A DNA stretch of 7,434 bases from Gammaproteobacteria bacterium (GCA_014239225.1 JAAZZI010000036.1:1-7434), one strand, 5' to 3'. Counted from the first letter of the stretch, positions 1-7,137 are shown. The notes: generated by a model not told the origin, from the sequence alone. Numbers and translations are program-made.

Positions 1-243
1 GCTGAGGGTGCTTTAGCGCAGAGTTCTGCAGATTATAGTGTTTCAATTACCGGTATTGCCGGACCTGATGGCGGAACTGATGATAAGCCTGTTGGGACAG
101 TTTGTATTGCTTGGTGTGAAAGAAATACGAGCGGGAGTACAACACGTATTAATTTTAGTGGAGATAGACAAAAGATAAGAGAGCAATCCTGTTTGCTAGC
201 AATGCAAGGTTTACTTGATATTTTACAGAAAGCCTCAGATTAA
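1..243 (+). CDS. cinA: CinA C-terminal / PncC-type nicotinamide-nucleotide amidase, 3' end only
   Basis: This is the last 80 codons of an open frame that enters from the left edge and stops at a TAA at 241-243. The family deamidates nicotinamide mononucleotide to nicotinic acid mononucleotide in cytoplasmic pyridine-nucleotide salvage. The diagnostic stretch is visible at residues 15-34 of the fragment: SITGIAGPDGG, then KPVGTV, a glycine-rich signature of the CinA C-terminal domain. A helical tail (REQSCLLAMQGLLDIL) resembles the family's usual C-terminus. The start is outside the window, so I cannot tell a two-domain CinA (about 400 residues) from a stand-alone PncC (about 160 residues). 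CinA is often the gene upstream of recA in gammaproteobacteria, which favours cinA as the symbol. It ends only 4 nt from the stop of the convergent membrane-protein gene. Confidence 0.9.
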   Translation, partial: AEGALAQSSADYSVSITGIAGPDGGTDDKPVGTVCIAWCERNTSGSTTRINFSGDRQKIREQSCLLAMQGLLDILQKASD

Positions 244-250
244 AATTTTA
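241..250. repeat. 10-bp palindrome holding both convergent stop codons
   Basis: TAAAATTTTA is a perfect palindrome. Its left three bases are the stop of the cinA fragment on the plus strand, and its right three bases are the stop (read as TAA) of the small membrane-protein gene on the minus strand. Only four bases (AATT) lie between them. There is no GC-rich stem or room for an intrinsic terminator, so any terminator must lie inside one of the two genes, or the transcripts overlap. Confidence 0.7.
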
Positions 251-514
251 GCTCTTTCCCCAACGCCATTTAACACCACCCTTTACTCTATCTTTAGCCA
301 AAACAAAATATACAGTGTGAATTAAAATAAAATCGATAATAAATCGCAGCCAATCATTGATAGTCTCATCAGTTGTTTTATCTTCAAAAGGATTGCTGAG
401 ATAAAACGCCGCACAAATTAATGCAAGAGCAATTAGGATGATCAGCCATCCTTGCCAGGAAGAAGGATAAAATCCACTGCCATAATTTTTAGGGGTAAAC
501 CAAAACTCTTTCAT
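248..514 (-). CDS. small two-helix inner-membrane protein of unknown function
   Basis: This encodes 88 residues. The N-terminal amphipathic part is aromatic-rich (FWFTPKNYGSGFYPSSWQGW, residues 4-23). Two hydrophobic segments follow, at about 23-41 and 56-73, joined by an acidic linker (FEDKTTDE). The tail is basic and ends KWRWGKS. That pattern (a W/F-P-K-x-YG opening, an SWQGW entry to helix 1, an RWRWG-like end) resembles a family of small uncharacterised membrane proteins I have seen in proteobacteria, but I know no function for it. The start is supported by an AGGAGAAG ribosome site read on the minus strand (plus-strand 522-529), about 7 nt before the ATG. It lies 32 nt downstream of the WYL regulator gene on the same strand, so the two are probably co-transcribed. 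I see no signal-peptide cleavage site and no catalytic motif. Confidence 0.8.
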   Translation of the reverse strand: MKEFWFTPKNYGSGFYPSSWQGWLIILIALALICAAFYLSNPFEDKTTDETINDWLRFIIDFILIHTVYFVLAKDRVKGGVKWRWGKS

Positions 515-546
515 TAAATTTCTTCTCCTAATTTTTTATATGGCGA

Positions 547-1437
547 TTACTCAAATGCCCAGCTGGCAAAAGGTTCGATTTCTTCTCTATTGACTACAAT
601 AAGTTGATATTTATTTGGATTTAATGAGTGGTCAATTGTGGTATCTACAGAAAGCTGTTGTAGTAAGTATCCGATTAGTGATCGTCTTACCTTGATATTG
701 ATTAAATCTTTATTACTACTGTAATCAATAAGTAAACTTTTTTGTTTTTCTTTATTAAGCTTTGGATGAGGTGCAAGTTCAAGTGAAATTATTTCTACCC
801 AATCATCGTCATACAATTCATTTGATTCAGCATCAACATCAAGGCATTTCGCGTTTGCGAAACGAGAGAGAACAAAATCTCGAAAATCAAAAGTCTCCTC
901 ACTGTAGGCACGCACATGCCAGCGAAAACCCGTGTTGATGAGCGAATGAGGCTCGATAATTCTTTTACTAGAACCTTCTCTTTCAGTTAGTGAATGATAA
1001 CTAACTTTTAATTTTTTCTTACCAGATATTGCGCGGGTAATTTGTGCAAGCACTGATTTTTTTGGTAATCGACTAGGAAGCGTTAAGCCAAAAGCCGGGA
1101 TACCGAACATATGATTATCTGCGTTCGGTGCATTTGTGATAATAAAATTGGCCTCAAATATCGGCAATGTGACAGTCGGCGATAAATCGGCAAAAATCTC
1201 CTGAAATGAATCACTGGGGACAAAACCAAAGACACTATGCTTGTATATTAGATTATTAGGGGCAATTTCACTGTAGAATTTTAAGTCCTTAGTTGCCGCC
1301 GCATCTGAAATCGCAAATGCCTTGGCAATATCACTACGCGTGATCACTCCAGCATAAAAGGCCATTAATTCAATATATTGCAGACGTTGCAGGGTTACCC
1401 ACTTAATCTCATCTACCGCTACTTTTCGTTTTGCCAT
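547..1437 (-). CDS. WYL-domain transcriptional regulator, CapW/BrxR type
   Basis: This encodes 296 residues, close to the roughly 300 usual for CapW/BrxR regulators. An N-terminal winged helix-turn-helix lies at about 20-60 (RSDIAKAFAISDAAATKDLK, residues 34-53), followed by a wing (NNLIYKHSVFGFVPS) typical of this group. The WYL domain is at about 127-200. It has a strand KLKVSYHS, then RIIEPHSLI, then FRWHVRAY (residues 171-178, the WYL-equivalent signature) and FRDFVLSRF (185-193), whose arginines usually contact the ligand. A C-terminal WCX-like domain covers about 215-292. Family members are dimeric DNA-binding proteins that sense a nucleic-acid or nucleotide signal through the WYL domain. 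Relatives repress CBASS or BREX defence genes, and others regulate DNA-damage genes. No defence effector lies in this window. The gene is divergent from recA and precedes a small membrane-protein gene. Its ATG lacks a strong ribosome site (only a GGGA about 11 nt upstream), and the start fits the family N-terminus. Confidence 0.88.
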   Translation of the reverse strand: MAKRKVAVDEIKWVTLQRLQYIELMAFYAGVITRSDIAKAFAISDAAATKDLKFYSEIAPNNLIYKHSVFGFVPSDSFQEIFADLSPTVTLPIFEANFIITNAPNADNHMFGIPAFGLTLPSRLPKKSVLAQITRAISGKKKLKVSYHSLTEREGSSKRIIEPHSLINTGFRWHVRAYSEETFDFRDFVLSRFANAKCLDVDAESNELYDDDWVEIISLELAPHPKLNKEKQKSLLIDYSSNKDLINIKVRRSLIGYLLQQLSVDTTIDHSLNPNKYQLIVVNREEIEPFASWAFE

Positions 1438-1463
1438 TACTTAAATCCCAGAAAATTCAGAGA

Positions 1464-1469
1464 ATTATA
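1464..1469 (-). promoter_or_regulatory. candidate -10 box for the WYL regulator gene
   Basis: Read on the minus strand this is a perfect TATAAT, ending 26 nt upstream of the regulator's ATG. At a 17-nt spacing the upstream hexamer (ACTATG) is a poor -35, so the promoter is either weak or activator-assisted. The surrounding DNA is very AT-rich, which makes chance matches common. Confidence 0.35.
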
Positions 1470-1487
1470 CAAAAAATTACGGAAAAC

Positions 1488-1519
1488 ATAGTAAAATATA
1501 TGATATGGTAAAAAATATA
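1488..1519. repeat. direct repeat in the WYL regulator/recA divergent region
   Basis: ATAGTAAAATATA (1488-1500) recurs as ATGGTAAAAAATATA (1505-1519). The copies start 17 bp apart and differ by one substitution and a 2-bp A-tract expansion. They lie upstream of the candidate regulator promoter and about 17 bp upstream of the recA -35, where a regulator of either gene could bind. Low sequence complexity is the main alternative explanation. Confidence 0.4.
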
Positions 1520-1527
1520 AAGGTCAT

Positions 1528-1554
1528 AAAAAGTATTGACATCTAAAAAAGTAT
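1528..1554. repeat. AAAAAGTAT direct repeat across the recA promoter
   Basis: The identical 9-mer AAAAAGTAT occurs at 1528-1536 and 1546-1554, an 18-bp period. The first copy runs into the recA -35 hexamer and the second fills the spacer before the -10. A protein bound here would occlude or touch RNA polymerase, so it is a possible operator. A-rich spacers are common in strong promoters, and that alone may explain it. Confidence 0.4.
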
Positions 1555-1564
1555 ACCCTATAGT
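1536..1564 (+). promoter_or_regulatory. sigma-70 promoter of recA
   Basis: TTGACA (1536-1541, a perfect -35) is followed after exactly 17 nt by TATAGT (1559-1564, five of six matches to TATAAT). This predicts transcription starting near 1571 and a leader of about 39 nt before the recA ATG. The spacer contains GTATAC and no CTG-N10-CAG LexA site. No CTG trinucleotide occurs on the plus strand anywhere in 1438-1609, so a canonical gammaproteobacterial LexA box is absent. Confidence 0.85.
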
Positions 1565-1609
1565 TTGACCAAGATGAAGAGTTTTAATACTTAAATATGG
1601 AGAATGAAC

Positions 1610-2665
1610 ATGGCGAATGCAGAAGTAGGGGATGACAAAAAAAAGGCGTTAACGATGGCGCTAAGCCAAATTGAAAAACAATTTGGTAAAGGTTCGGTAA
1701 TGAAAATGGGAGACCAAACGATCGCGAAAATACCAACAGTAAGTACGGGTTCGTTGGGTCTAGATATTGCGCTGGGAGCAGGCGGATTACCTTATGGTCG
1801 GGTTGTTGAAATTTATGGCCCAGAGTCATCCGGCAAAACCACACTTACCTTATCAGCAATTTCTGAAGCACAAAAACAAGGAAAGATCTGTGCATTTATC
1901 GATGCAGAGCATGCACTTGACCCTATTTATGCCGAGAAACTAGGTGTAAATATTGATGATCTGTTAGTTTCACAGCCAGACACTGGAGAACAAGCACTTG
2001 AGATTTGTGACATGTTGGTACGAAGTGGCGCAGTTGAGTTAGTTGTGATTGATTCAGTTGCGGCATTGGTTCCTCGGGCAGAAATTGAGGGTGAGATGGG
2101 CGATTCTCATATGGGTCTTGCTGCTCGTTTAATGTCCCAAGCTTTAAGAAAATTAACAGGTAATATCAAGCGCGCAAATTGCTGCGTGATTTTTATTAAC
2201 CAGATTCGCATGAAGATAGGTGTTATGTTCGGCAATCCTGAAACAACAACAGGAGGTAATGCGCTGAAATTTTATTCATCGGTTCGTCTAGACATTCGCA
2301 GAATCGGTGCAATAAAGAAAGGCGAAGAAGTAGTGGGTAATGAAACCCGAGTGAAAGTGGTTAAGAACAAGATCGCGCCACCATTTAAGCAAGCTGAATT
2401 TGGCATTTTATACAATGAAGGTATTTCTCGTGAAGGTGAGATAGTCGACTTAGGTGTAAAAGAAGGGTTGATAGATAAAGCGGGTGCCTGGTATAGCTAC
2501 AAAGATGATCGGATTGGACAGGGCAAGGATAATGCTCGAATTTTTCTAAAAGAAAATCCTGAAATCTCACAGGAAATTGAAGAGCAAATAAGAGCAAAAT
2601 TATTACCATCTGCCCCAGTAGAAGATATAACTGAAGAAATTGAAGAGGAAGAGGCCGTAGTCTGA
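1610..2665 (+). CDS. recA: recombinase RecA
   Basis: RecA coats single-stranded DNA, drives ATP-dependent homologous strand exchange, and acts as co-protease for LexA-type repressors where these exist. At 351 residues it matches the usual 350 or so. Visible in order: N-terminal helix with [19 protein letters not shown]; Walker A GPESSGKT (70-77); catalytic glutamate E100 in [10 protein letters not shown]; Walker [12 protein letters not shown] (145-155); DNA-binding loop 1 around [10 protein letters not shown] (160-169); loop 2 around 199-216 ending in ETTTGG; and an acidic C-terminal tail (EEIEEEE). There are two in-frame ATGs at 1604 and 1610. The GGAG at 1599-1602 is 7 nt from the second but only 1 nt from the first, so I choose 1610, giving the typical MAN... 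N-terminus. It is the first gene of the recA-recX-alaS run and has a strong promoter upstream. Confidence 0.98.
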   Translation: MANAEVGDDKKKALTMALSQIEKQFGKGSVMKMGDQTIAKIPTVSTGSLGLDIALGAGGLPYGRVVEIYGPESSGKTTLTLSAISEAQKQGKICAFIDAEHALDPIYAEKLGVNIDDLLVSQPDTGEQALEICDMLVRSGAVELVVIDSVAALVPRAEIEGEMGDSHMGLAARLMSQALRKLTGNIKRANCCVIFINQIRMKIGVMFGNPETTTGGNALKFYSSVRLDIRRIGAIKKGEEVVGNETRVKVVKNKIAPPFKQAEFGILYNEGISREGEIVDLGVKEGLIDKAGAWYSYKDDRIGQGKDNARIFLKENPEISQEIEEQIRAKLLPSAPVEDITEEIEEEEAVV

Positions 2666-3102
2666 GCATAGAACGTCAACAAGTTTTACAGCGCGCCTGT
2701 GATTTTTTGGCAAGACGGGAGCATAGTCGTCAGGAGTTAGCATATAAACTTGCAAGAGGATGCGAAGATCAAGTGTTGATTGGTGAACTCCTAGATAAAC
2801 TCTCTGGCGATGGTTTACAAAGTGATGAACGATTTACTGAGAGTTTTGTAAGCCATCGTATTGGTAGCGGAAAAGGGCCGATGAAAATTCATCAGGAGTT
2901 ACGGGAGCGTGGTATAGAAAAAACCGTGATTCAGCACTATCTAGGGTCATGCTCAATTGATTGGTTATCACATGCGGAAACAGCAAGAATTAAAAAGTTT
3001 GGTGACAGTATTCCTACAGATTGTGCCGAAAAATCAAAACAATTAAGATTTTTACTTAATAGGGGTTTTAGCAGTCAACTAATTAGTCAACTTTTGTCAT
3101 AA
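2662..3102 (+). CDS. recX: RecA modulator RecX, probable CTG start
   Basis: RecX binds RecA filaments and limits or remodels their growth and ATPase activity. The protein is all-helical with repeated three-helix units. Family hallmarks seen are [12 protein letters not shown] near the N-terminus, [18 protein letters not shown] with [11 protein letters not shown] in the middle, and [14 protein letters not shown] at the end. No ATG or GTG exists at the correct place. A TTG at 2707 would cut into the conserved FLARREHSR block because it encodes the Leu of that motif. The reading frame stays open back past the recA stop. The best start is CTG 2662-2664, whose last two bases are shared with the recA TGA (a CTGA overlap). 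An AGGAAGAGG ribosome-site-like run lies about 7 nt upstream, giving 146 residues. The overlap implies translational coupling to recA. The alaS gene follows 10 nt after its stop. The product is secure; the exact start is not. Confidence 0.9.
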   Translation: MSIERQQVLQRACDFLARREHSRQELAYKLARGCEDQVLIGELLDKLSGDGLQSDERFTESFVSHRIGSGKGPMKIHQELRERGIEKTVIQHYLGSCSIDWLSHAETARIKKFGDSIPTDCAEKSKQLRFLLNRGFSSQLISQLLS

Positions 3103-3112
3103 TTAGGTACTC

Positions 3113-5719
3113 ATGAAAACTAGTAATGACATCCGCCAGTCTTTTTTGGATTTTTTCAAATCAAAAGATCATGAAATTGTTCCGAGTAGTTCATTAGTAC
3201 CCTTAAACGATCCAACGTTATTATTTACTAATGCAGGCATGGTTCAGTTCAAAGATGTGTATCTTGGACGTGAGAGCCGCCCATATAAACGAGCCGTGTC
3301 ATCGCAGCGTTGTGTGCGTGCAGGCGGCAAACATAATGATTTAGAAAATGTTGGATATACAGCAAGACATCATACATTTTTCGAAATGCTGGGTAATTTT
3401 AGTTTTGGAGATTATTTTAAAGAAGAAGCAATTGCTTATGCCTGGGAATATTTAACAGGTGTCTTGAAAATCCCGGAATCTAGGCTTTGGGTAACTGTTT
3501 TCGAAGACGATAAGGAAGCTGCTAATATTTGGTTGAAAGAGATAGGCTTCCCTAGAGAGAGAATTTCACGCTGCGGTGCTAAAGATAATTTTTGGCAGAT
3601 GGGTGATACGGGTCCATGCGGTCCATGCAGTGAAATTTTTTATGACCATGGCAAAGATATCCCTGGCGGACCGCCGGGCTCTAAAGATGCAGACATGGAT
3701 CGTTATGTTGAAATATGGAATCTGGTATTTACACAATATAATCGCGATGGCGATGGCTCGTTAAAACCAATTCCACATCCTTCAGTTGATACAGGGATGG
3801 GGCTTGAAAGAATTACTGCTGTGATGCAGGGAGTTCATAATAATTTTGAAATAGAATTATTCGAAAAGATTATTAAAAAAATAAATACTCTTTGTAGCAA
3901 CAAACAGATTGATATTATTTCAAGTCGTGTTGTTGCTGATCATATACGTTCTTGCTCATTTTTATTAGCAGATGGCGTAGTTCCGTCAAATGAAGGCCGA
4001 GGTTATGTTTTACGGCGAATCATTCGCCGTGCAGTTCGTCACGGTAATAAGTTAGGTTTGAAAGAACCATTTTTCTATAAATTAGTTGAAGTTCTAGAAC
4101 AAGAAATGGGTGATGCTTATCCTGAATTATCTAAAACAAGATCAAATATTGAAAGAATGTTGCTTGGTGAAGAAGAACGTTTTTCTGAAACTCTAGAGCA
4201 AGGATTAAAAATTTTTGAGGATATTACTAATAAAATAAAGGGTAATACGATTAAAGGTGAGGATGTTTTTCGTTTATATGATACCTATGGTTTTCCTGTA
4301 GATTTAACGGCGGATATAGCCCGTGAACGAAATATGAAAGTCGATATGAATGGTTTCAATAAGGCTATGGCTGGGCAACGACAACGAGCTCGTGCTGCGA
4401 GCAAATTTGATGCTGGGGTTAATGTGAATACAGACAATAATTTAGTGAGTGCATTTACAGGTTATGAAAGGTTAGAACAAAAGACAACAGTAATTGCGCT
4501 TTATCAAGACGGAAGAAATGTAAAGTCATTGAACGAGGGTGAGGTTGGTGGGGTAATTTTGCTAGAGACACCATTTTATGCCCAATCTGGTGGTCAGGTT
4601 GGCGATAAGGGAGAATTATTCGCCGGTGATGTTTTTTTTGAAGTTGAAGATACAAAAAAACAGGGACAGTCGCATATTCATTTAGGCGTATTACGCGCTG
4701 GGTCTTTGAAAGTAGGTGATGTAGTCCGCGCTTCAGTTGATCAAAAAAGACGTGCCGATATTATGCGTAATCATTCAGCTACTCATTTGTTACATGCTGC
4801 GTTGAGAAAAATTTTTGGAGAACATGTTGTTCAAAAAGGTTCGTTAGTTGAAAGCGACCGATTGAGATTTGATTTTTCGCATAATGAGCCATTAACGCAT
4901 GAGCAATTAAAGGAGATTGAGCGGTTAGTGAATTCGAAGATTTTAAATAATGATGAAACCCAGACTCATATTATGTCACTTGAAAAAGCCAAATCATCGG
5001 GCGCTATTTCGTTATTTGGTGAGAAATATGAAGACACTGTTCGTGTGTTGAATATAGCAGGAGAATTTTCTTGTGAATTGTGTGGCGGTACACATGTTGA
5101 GCGTTCTGGCGATATAGGCACATTCAAAATTATTTCAGAGTCGGGCATTGCTTCGGGGGTAAGGCGAATTGAAGCAATAACCGGTATGGGCGCATTAGTT
5201 TGGATTGAAAATATGGAAAACAAACTTCAACGCGTGGCAGAGCTTTTAAAATCTGATATTGAAACGGTCGACTCTAGATTAAGTTTACAGCTTGAGAAAA
5301 CCCGTAAACTTGAAAAGGAGCTATCACAACTTAGGAGCAAATTAACAAGTAATGCTGGAACTGATTTACTTGATGAAGCCATTTTAATTGATGGCATCAG
5401 TGTTATCGCAAAATCACTTGATGGGGCTGATCCAAAAAATCTTCGTGATACTGTGGATCAACTTAAGAATAAACTTGGTACAGCCGCTTTAATTCTCGCA
5501 AATGTTGACGAATCTAAAGTCAATTTGGTCGCAGGCGTTACTGATGACACAATATACCGTATCAAAGCAGGTGATTTGGTGAATTTTGTAGCGGAACAAG
5601 TAGGGGGGCGTGGAGGTGGGCGTCCTGATATGGCGCAGGCTGGAGGCGATAACCCTAAGGCACTAGAAAATGCTTTAGCAAAAGTCCCAGATTGGATTCG
5701 TAGTCAACTTAAACACTAA
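3113..5719 (+). CDS. alaS: alanyl-tRNA synthetase
   Basis: This class II synthetase charges tRNA-Ala with alanine and hydrolyses mischarged Ser- or Gly-tRNA-Ala in the cytoplasm. At 868 residues it is full length (E. coli has 876). Visible in order: the N-terminal catalytic domain starting [27 protein letters not shown] (38-52); motif 2 [18 protein letters not shown] (85-102); and motif 3 DTGMGLERI (226-234). The tRNA-recognition helical domain follows ([16 protein letters not shown], then [17 protein letters not shown] at 295-311). The editing domain has its zinc ligands H554 and H558 (HSATH) plus C657 and H661 (CGGTH). A coiled-coil segment lies at about 703-745. The C-Ala domain ends in [15 protein letters not shown] (831-845). 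All key residues appear intact. The ribosome site is weak (TAGG about 5 nt upstream), and the 10-nt gap from recX suggests translation continues from the upstream genes. Confidence 0.98.
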   Translation: MKTSNDIRQSFLDFFKSKDHEIVPSSSLVPLNDPTLLFTNAGMVQFKDVYLGRESRPYKRAVSSQRCVRAGGKHNDLENVGYTARHHTFFEMLGNFSFGDYFKEEAIAYAWEYLTGVLKIPESRLWVTVFEDDKEAANIWLKEIGFPRERISRCGAKDNFWQMGDTGPCGPCSEIFYDHGKDIPGGPPGSKDADMDRYVEIWNLVFTQYNRDGDGSLKPIPHPSVDTGMGLERITAVMQGVHNNFEIELFEKIIKKINTLCSNKQIDIISSRVVADHIRSCSFLLADGVVPSNEGRGYVLRRIIRRAVRHGNKLGLKEPFFYKLVEVLEQEMGDAYPELSKTRSNIERMLLGEEERFSETLEQGLKIFEDITNKIKGNTIKGEDVFRLYDTYGFPVDLTADIARERNMKVDMNGFNKAMAGQRQRARAASKFDAGVNVNTDNNLVSAFTGYERLEQKTTVIALYQDGRNVKSLNEGEVGGVILLETPFYAQSGGQVGDKGELFAGDVFFEVEDTKKQGQSHIHLGVLRAGSLKVGDVVRASVDQKRRADIMRNHSATHLLHAALRKIFGEHVVQKGSLVESDRLRFDFSHNEPLTHEQLKEIERLVNSKILNNDETQTHIMSLEKAKSSGAISLFGEKYEDTVRVLNIAGEFSCELCGGTHVERSGDIGTFKIISESGIASGVRRIEAITGMGALVWIENMENKLQRVAELLKSDIETVDSRLSLQLEKTRKLEKELSQLRSKLTSNAGTDLLDEAILIDGISVIAKSLDGADPKNLRDTVDQLKNKLGTAALILANVDESKVNLVAGVTDDTIYRIKAGDLVNFVAEQVGGRGGGRPDMAQAGGDNPKALENALAKVPDWIRSQLKH

Positions 5720-5738
5720 ACTATCTATTTCTAATACT

Positions 5739-5755
5739 TTCTAGTTCAGCTAGAA
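5739..5755. other. small inverted repeat between alaS and lysC
   Basis: TTCTAG (5739-5744) and CTAGAA (5750-5755) are perfectly complementary with a 5-nt TTCAG loop. A five-T run occurs at 5764-5768, but 8 nt beyond the stem rather than immediately after it. The stem is only 6 bp and AU-rich, so it is at best a weak pause or attenuator and not a convincing terminator. The rest of the 65-nt gap shows no lysine riboswitch-sized structure. Confidence 0.45.
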
Positions 5756-5784
5756 TCTCACGCTTTTTAATATTTGGTAAAGTA

Positions 5785-7002
5785 ATGGCACTAATAGTAC
5801 ATAAATATGGCGGTACTTCTGTTGGCACCACTGAAAGAATTCAGTTAGTGGCAGATAGGATAGTTGAGACTAAAAAACAAGGTCATCAAATTGTTGTAGT
5901 TGTTTCTGCGATGAGTGGTGAAACCAATCGTCTTTTATCTCTTGCGAAAAAAATAACGGAATCACCAAGTCCCAGAGAACTTGATGTGCTTCTTTCAACA
6001 GGCGAGCAAGTAACAATCGCACTGTTGACTATTGCGCTTGAGGAAAAAGGCTGTGATGCCGTTTCCTATACTGGTGGACAAGTACACATTAAAACAGATA
6101 GCGTCCATAACAAGGCGAGAATAAATAATATAGAAGTGACACGAGTCCAAAAGGAATTACAAGGAGGCAAAGTAGTTGTAGTGGCTGGATTTCAGGGAGT
6201 GGATGAAAACGGAAACATCACCACACTAGGAAGAGGTGGTTCTGATACTACAGCAGTTGCTATGGCGACAGCATTAAATGCGAATGAATGCAGGATTTAT
6301 ACCGATGTTGATGGTGTTTATACCGCGGACCCTAGAATAGTTGAAAATGCACAACGGCTATCTTGTTTGACCTATGAGGAGATGCTTGAAATGGCCAGTC
6401 TAGGTTCAAAAGTTTTGCAAACTCGTGCAGTAGAATTTGCTAGAAAATATAATATTAATTTACGCGTATTGTCCAGCTTCAAAGAGGGACCGGGCACATT
6501 AATAACTAATGAGGAAGAAAATATGGAAGCGGCTTTAATATCTGGTATTGCTCATAATAGTGATGAGGCAAAGTTAACAGTTATCGGTGTTCCGGATAAA
6601 CCTGGAATCGCATCTCTAATACTAAATCCTATTGCCGAAGCGAATATTGAAGTAGATATGATTGTTCAAAATGTAGGTCTAAATAATAGCACGGATTTTA
6701 CTTTTACAGTTCATCGAAATGATTATGAAAAAGCTATGTCGATTTTGAAAGAGACTGCAAAAAATATCAATGCTGCAGATGTAATGGGTGATAATAAGAT
6801 AGTAAAAATTTCTGTTGTTGGTGTGGGAATGCGTTCTCATGCGGGAGTAGCTAGAACTATTTTTAAAGCATTGGCAGATGAAAAGATAAATATTCGAATG
6901 ATATCGACATCGGAAATAAAGGTTTCTGTTGTTGTAGATGAAAAACACCTGGAGTCAGGCGTCCGTATTCTACACATGGCATTTGGTTTGGGAAAAGAGT
7001 AA
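5785..7002 (+). CDS. lysC: aspartate kinase
   Basis: This phosphorylates aspartate to aspartyl-4-phosphate, the committed step to lysine, threonine, methionine and diaminopimelate for cell wall. It has 405 residues, the size of the monofunctional two-ACT aspartokinases of pseudomonads and Gram-positives. The kinase domain opens with the signature VHKYGGTSVG (5-14). STGEQ (71-75), GFQGVDENGNITTLGRGGSD (135-154) and YTDVDGVYTADPR (172-184) form the aspartate- and ATP-binding regions. Two ACT regulatory domains follow, at about 262-335 (VIGVPDKPGIAS, NSTDFTFTV) and 340-403 (VGVGMRSHAGVA, INIRMISTSEIKVSVVV), which normally bind lysine and/or threonine for feedback inhibition. No homoserine dehydrogenase domain is fused. 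The ribosome site before the ATG is weak (GGTAAAG). It follows alaS and precedes csrA, an order also known from Pseudomonas. Confidence 0.97.
   Translation: MALIVHKYGGTSVGTTERIQLVADRIVETKKQGHQIVVVVSAMSGETNRLLSLAKKITESPSPRELDVLLSTGEQVTIALLTIALEEKGCDAVSYTGGQVHIKTDSVHNKARINNIEVTRVQKELQGGKVVVVAGFQGVDENGNITTLGRGGSDTTAVAMATALNANECRIYTDVDGVYTADPRIVENAQRLSCLTYEEMLEMASLGSKVLQTRAVEFARKYNINLRVLSSFKEGPGTLITNEEENMEAALISGIAHNSDEAKLTVIGVPDKPGIASLILNPIAEANIEVDMIVQNVGLNNSTDFTFTVHRNDYEKAMSILKETAKNINAADVMGDNKIVKISVVGVGMRSHAGVARTIFKALADEKINIRMISTSEIKVSVVVDEKHLESGVRILHMAFGLGKE
6511..6525 (+). promoter_or_regulatory. candidate internal translation start for a lysC beta subunit
   Basis: GAGG (6511-6514) sits 8 nt before an in-frame ATG at 6523-6525 (Met247). 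It is a better ribosome site than the one at the gene's own start. Initiation here would give a 159-residue product containing only the two ACT domains. That is the known arrangement of the beta subunit in alpha2-beta2 aspartokinases such as those of Bacillus subtilis and Corynebacterium glutamicum. The same purines also encode Glu-Glu-Glu residues, so they may be there only for coding. Confidence 0.5.
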
Positions 7003-7036
7003 TGTTAAGACGAATTATTTAATTATTTGATTACAC

Positions 7037-7082
7037 TTAACTAGAAGCTTTATCGGAACGCAAACCACACAAGGCTAGTTAA
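7037..7082. repeat. 8-bp inverted repeat in the csrA leader
   Basis: TTAACTAG (7037-7044) and CTAGTTAA (7075-7082) are perfect inverse complements with 30 nt between them. Within the loop, CCACA (7065-7069) can pair with TGTGG (7093-7097) beyond the second arm, so the two stems interlock. If both are transcribed they could form a pseudoknot-like fold or two alternative structures. If transcription starts further downstream, the repeat could instead be a DNA operator. Confidence 0.5.
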
Positions 7083-7102
7083 TAATAAGATTTGTGGGTT
7101 TA

Positions 7103-7137
7103 GGAAGTAGAAAATATTTAGGGAAGTACAAGGAGGA
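7103..7137 (+). promoter_or_regulatory. cluster of GGA motifs and ribosome site before csrA (putative CsrA autoregulation)
   Basis: GGA occurs at 7103-7105, 7122-7124, 7132-7134 and 7135-7137, with a further copy at 7055-7057. The first two lie in a direct repeat GGAAGTA (7103-7109 and 7122-7128), 19 nt apart, flanking an AAATATTT palindrome. The last two form the ribosome site AGGAGG (7131-7136), 7 nt before the csrA ATG. CsrA recognises GGA and represses its own translation in E. coli by covering such sites, so feedback control here is likely. Binding itself is inferred. Confidence 0.65.

Noticed and set aside
1604..1609. Upstream ATG as the recA start
   Set aside because: Its ribosome-site spacing is 1 nt; the ATG at 1610 has a 7-nt spacer and the usual RecA N-terminus.
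1438..1609. LexA box in the recA promoter
   Set aside because: No CTG occurs on the plus strand here, so CTG-N10-CAG cannot be present. I also saw no convincing TTAG-N6-TACTA site of the xanthomonad type.
1584..2682. Minus-strand open frames opposite recA
   Set aside because: They lie antisense to a fully conserved recA, have no family resemblance or good ribosome site, and are low-complexity translations.
2707..2709. TTG as the recX start
   Set aside because: This codon encodes the Leu within the conserved FLARREHSR block, and homologous sequence continues upstream of it.
3576..3764. Second plus-strand frame inside alaS
   Set aside because: It is an out-of-frame reading of the conserved catalytic domain with no supporting motif.
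4455..5223. Minus-strand open frames opposite alaS
   Set aside because: They are antisense to conserved editing-domain coding sequence and show no recognisable protein features.
5720..5784. Intrinsic terminator or lysine riboswitch before lysC
   Set aside because: The only hairpin is 6 bp and AU-rich with its T-run displaced by 8 nt, and 65 nt is too short for a lysine riboswitch.
6679..6948. Minus-strand open frame opposite the lysC ACT domains
   Set aside because: Its Asn/Ile/Tyr-rich composition is what an antisense reading of AT-rich coding DNA gives, and the sense protein is clear.
7027..7056. Promoter for csrA at TTGATT with a downstream TATC-like -10
   Set aside because: The -35 is partial and no -10 hexamer with more than about half the consensus lies at an acceptable spacing; too weak to list.
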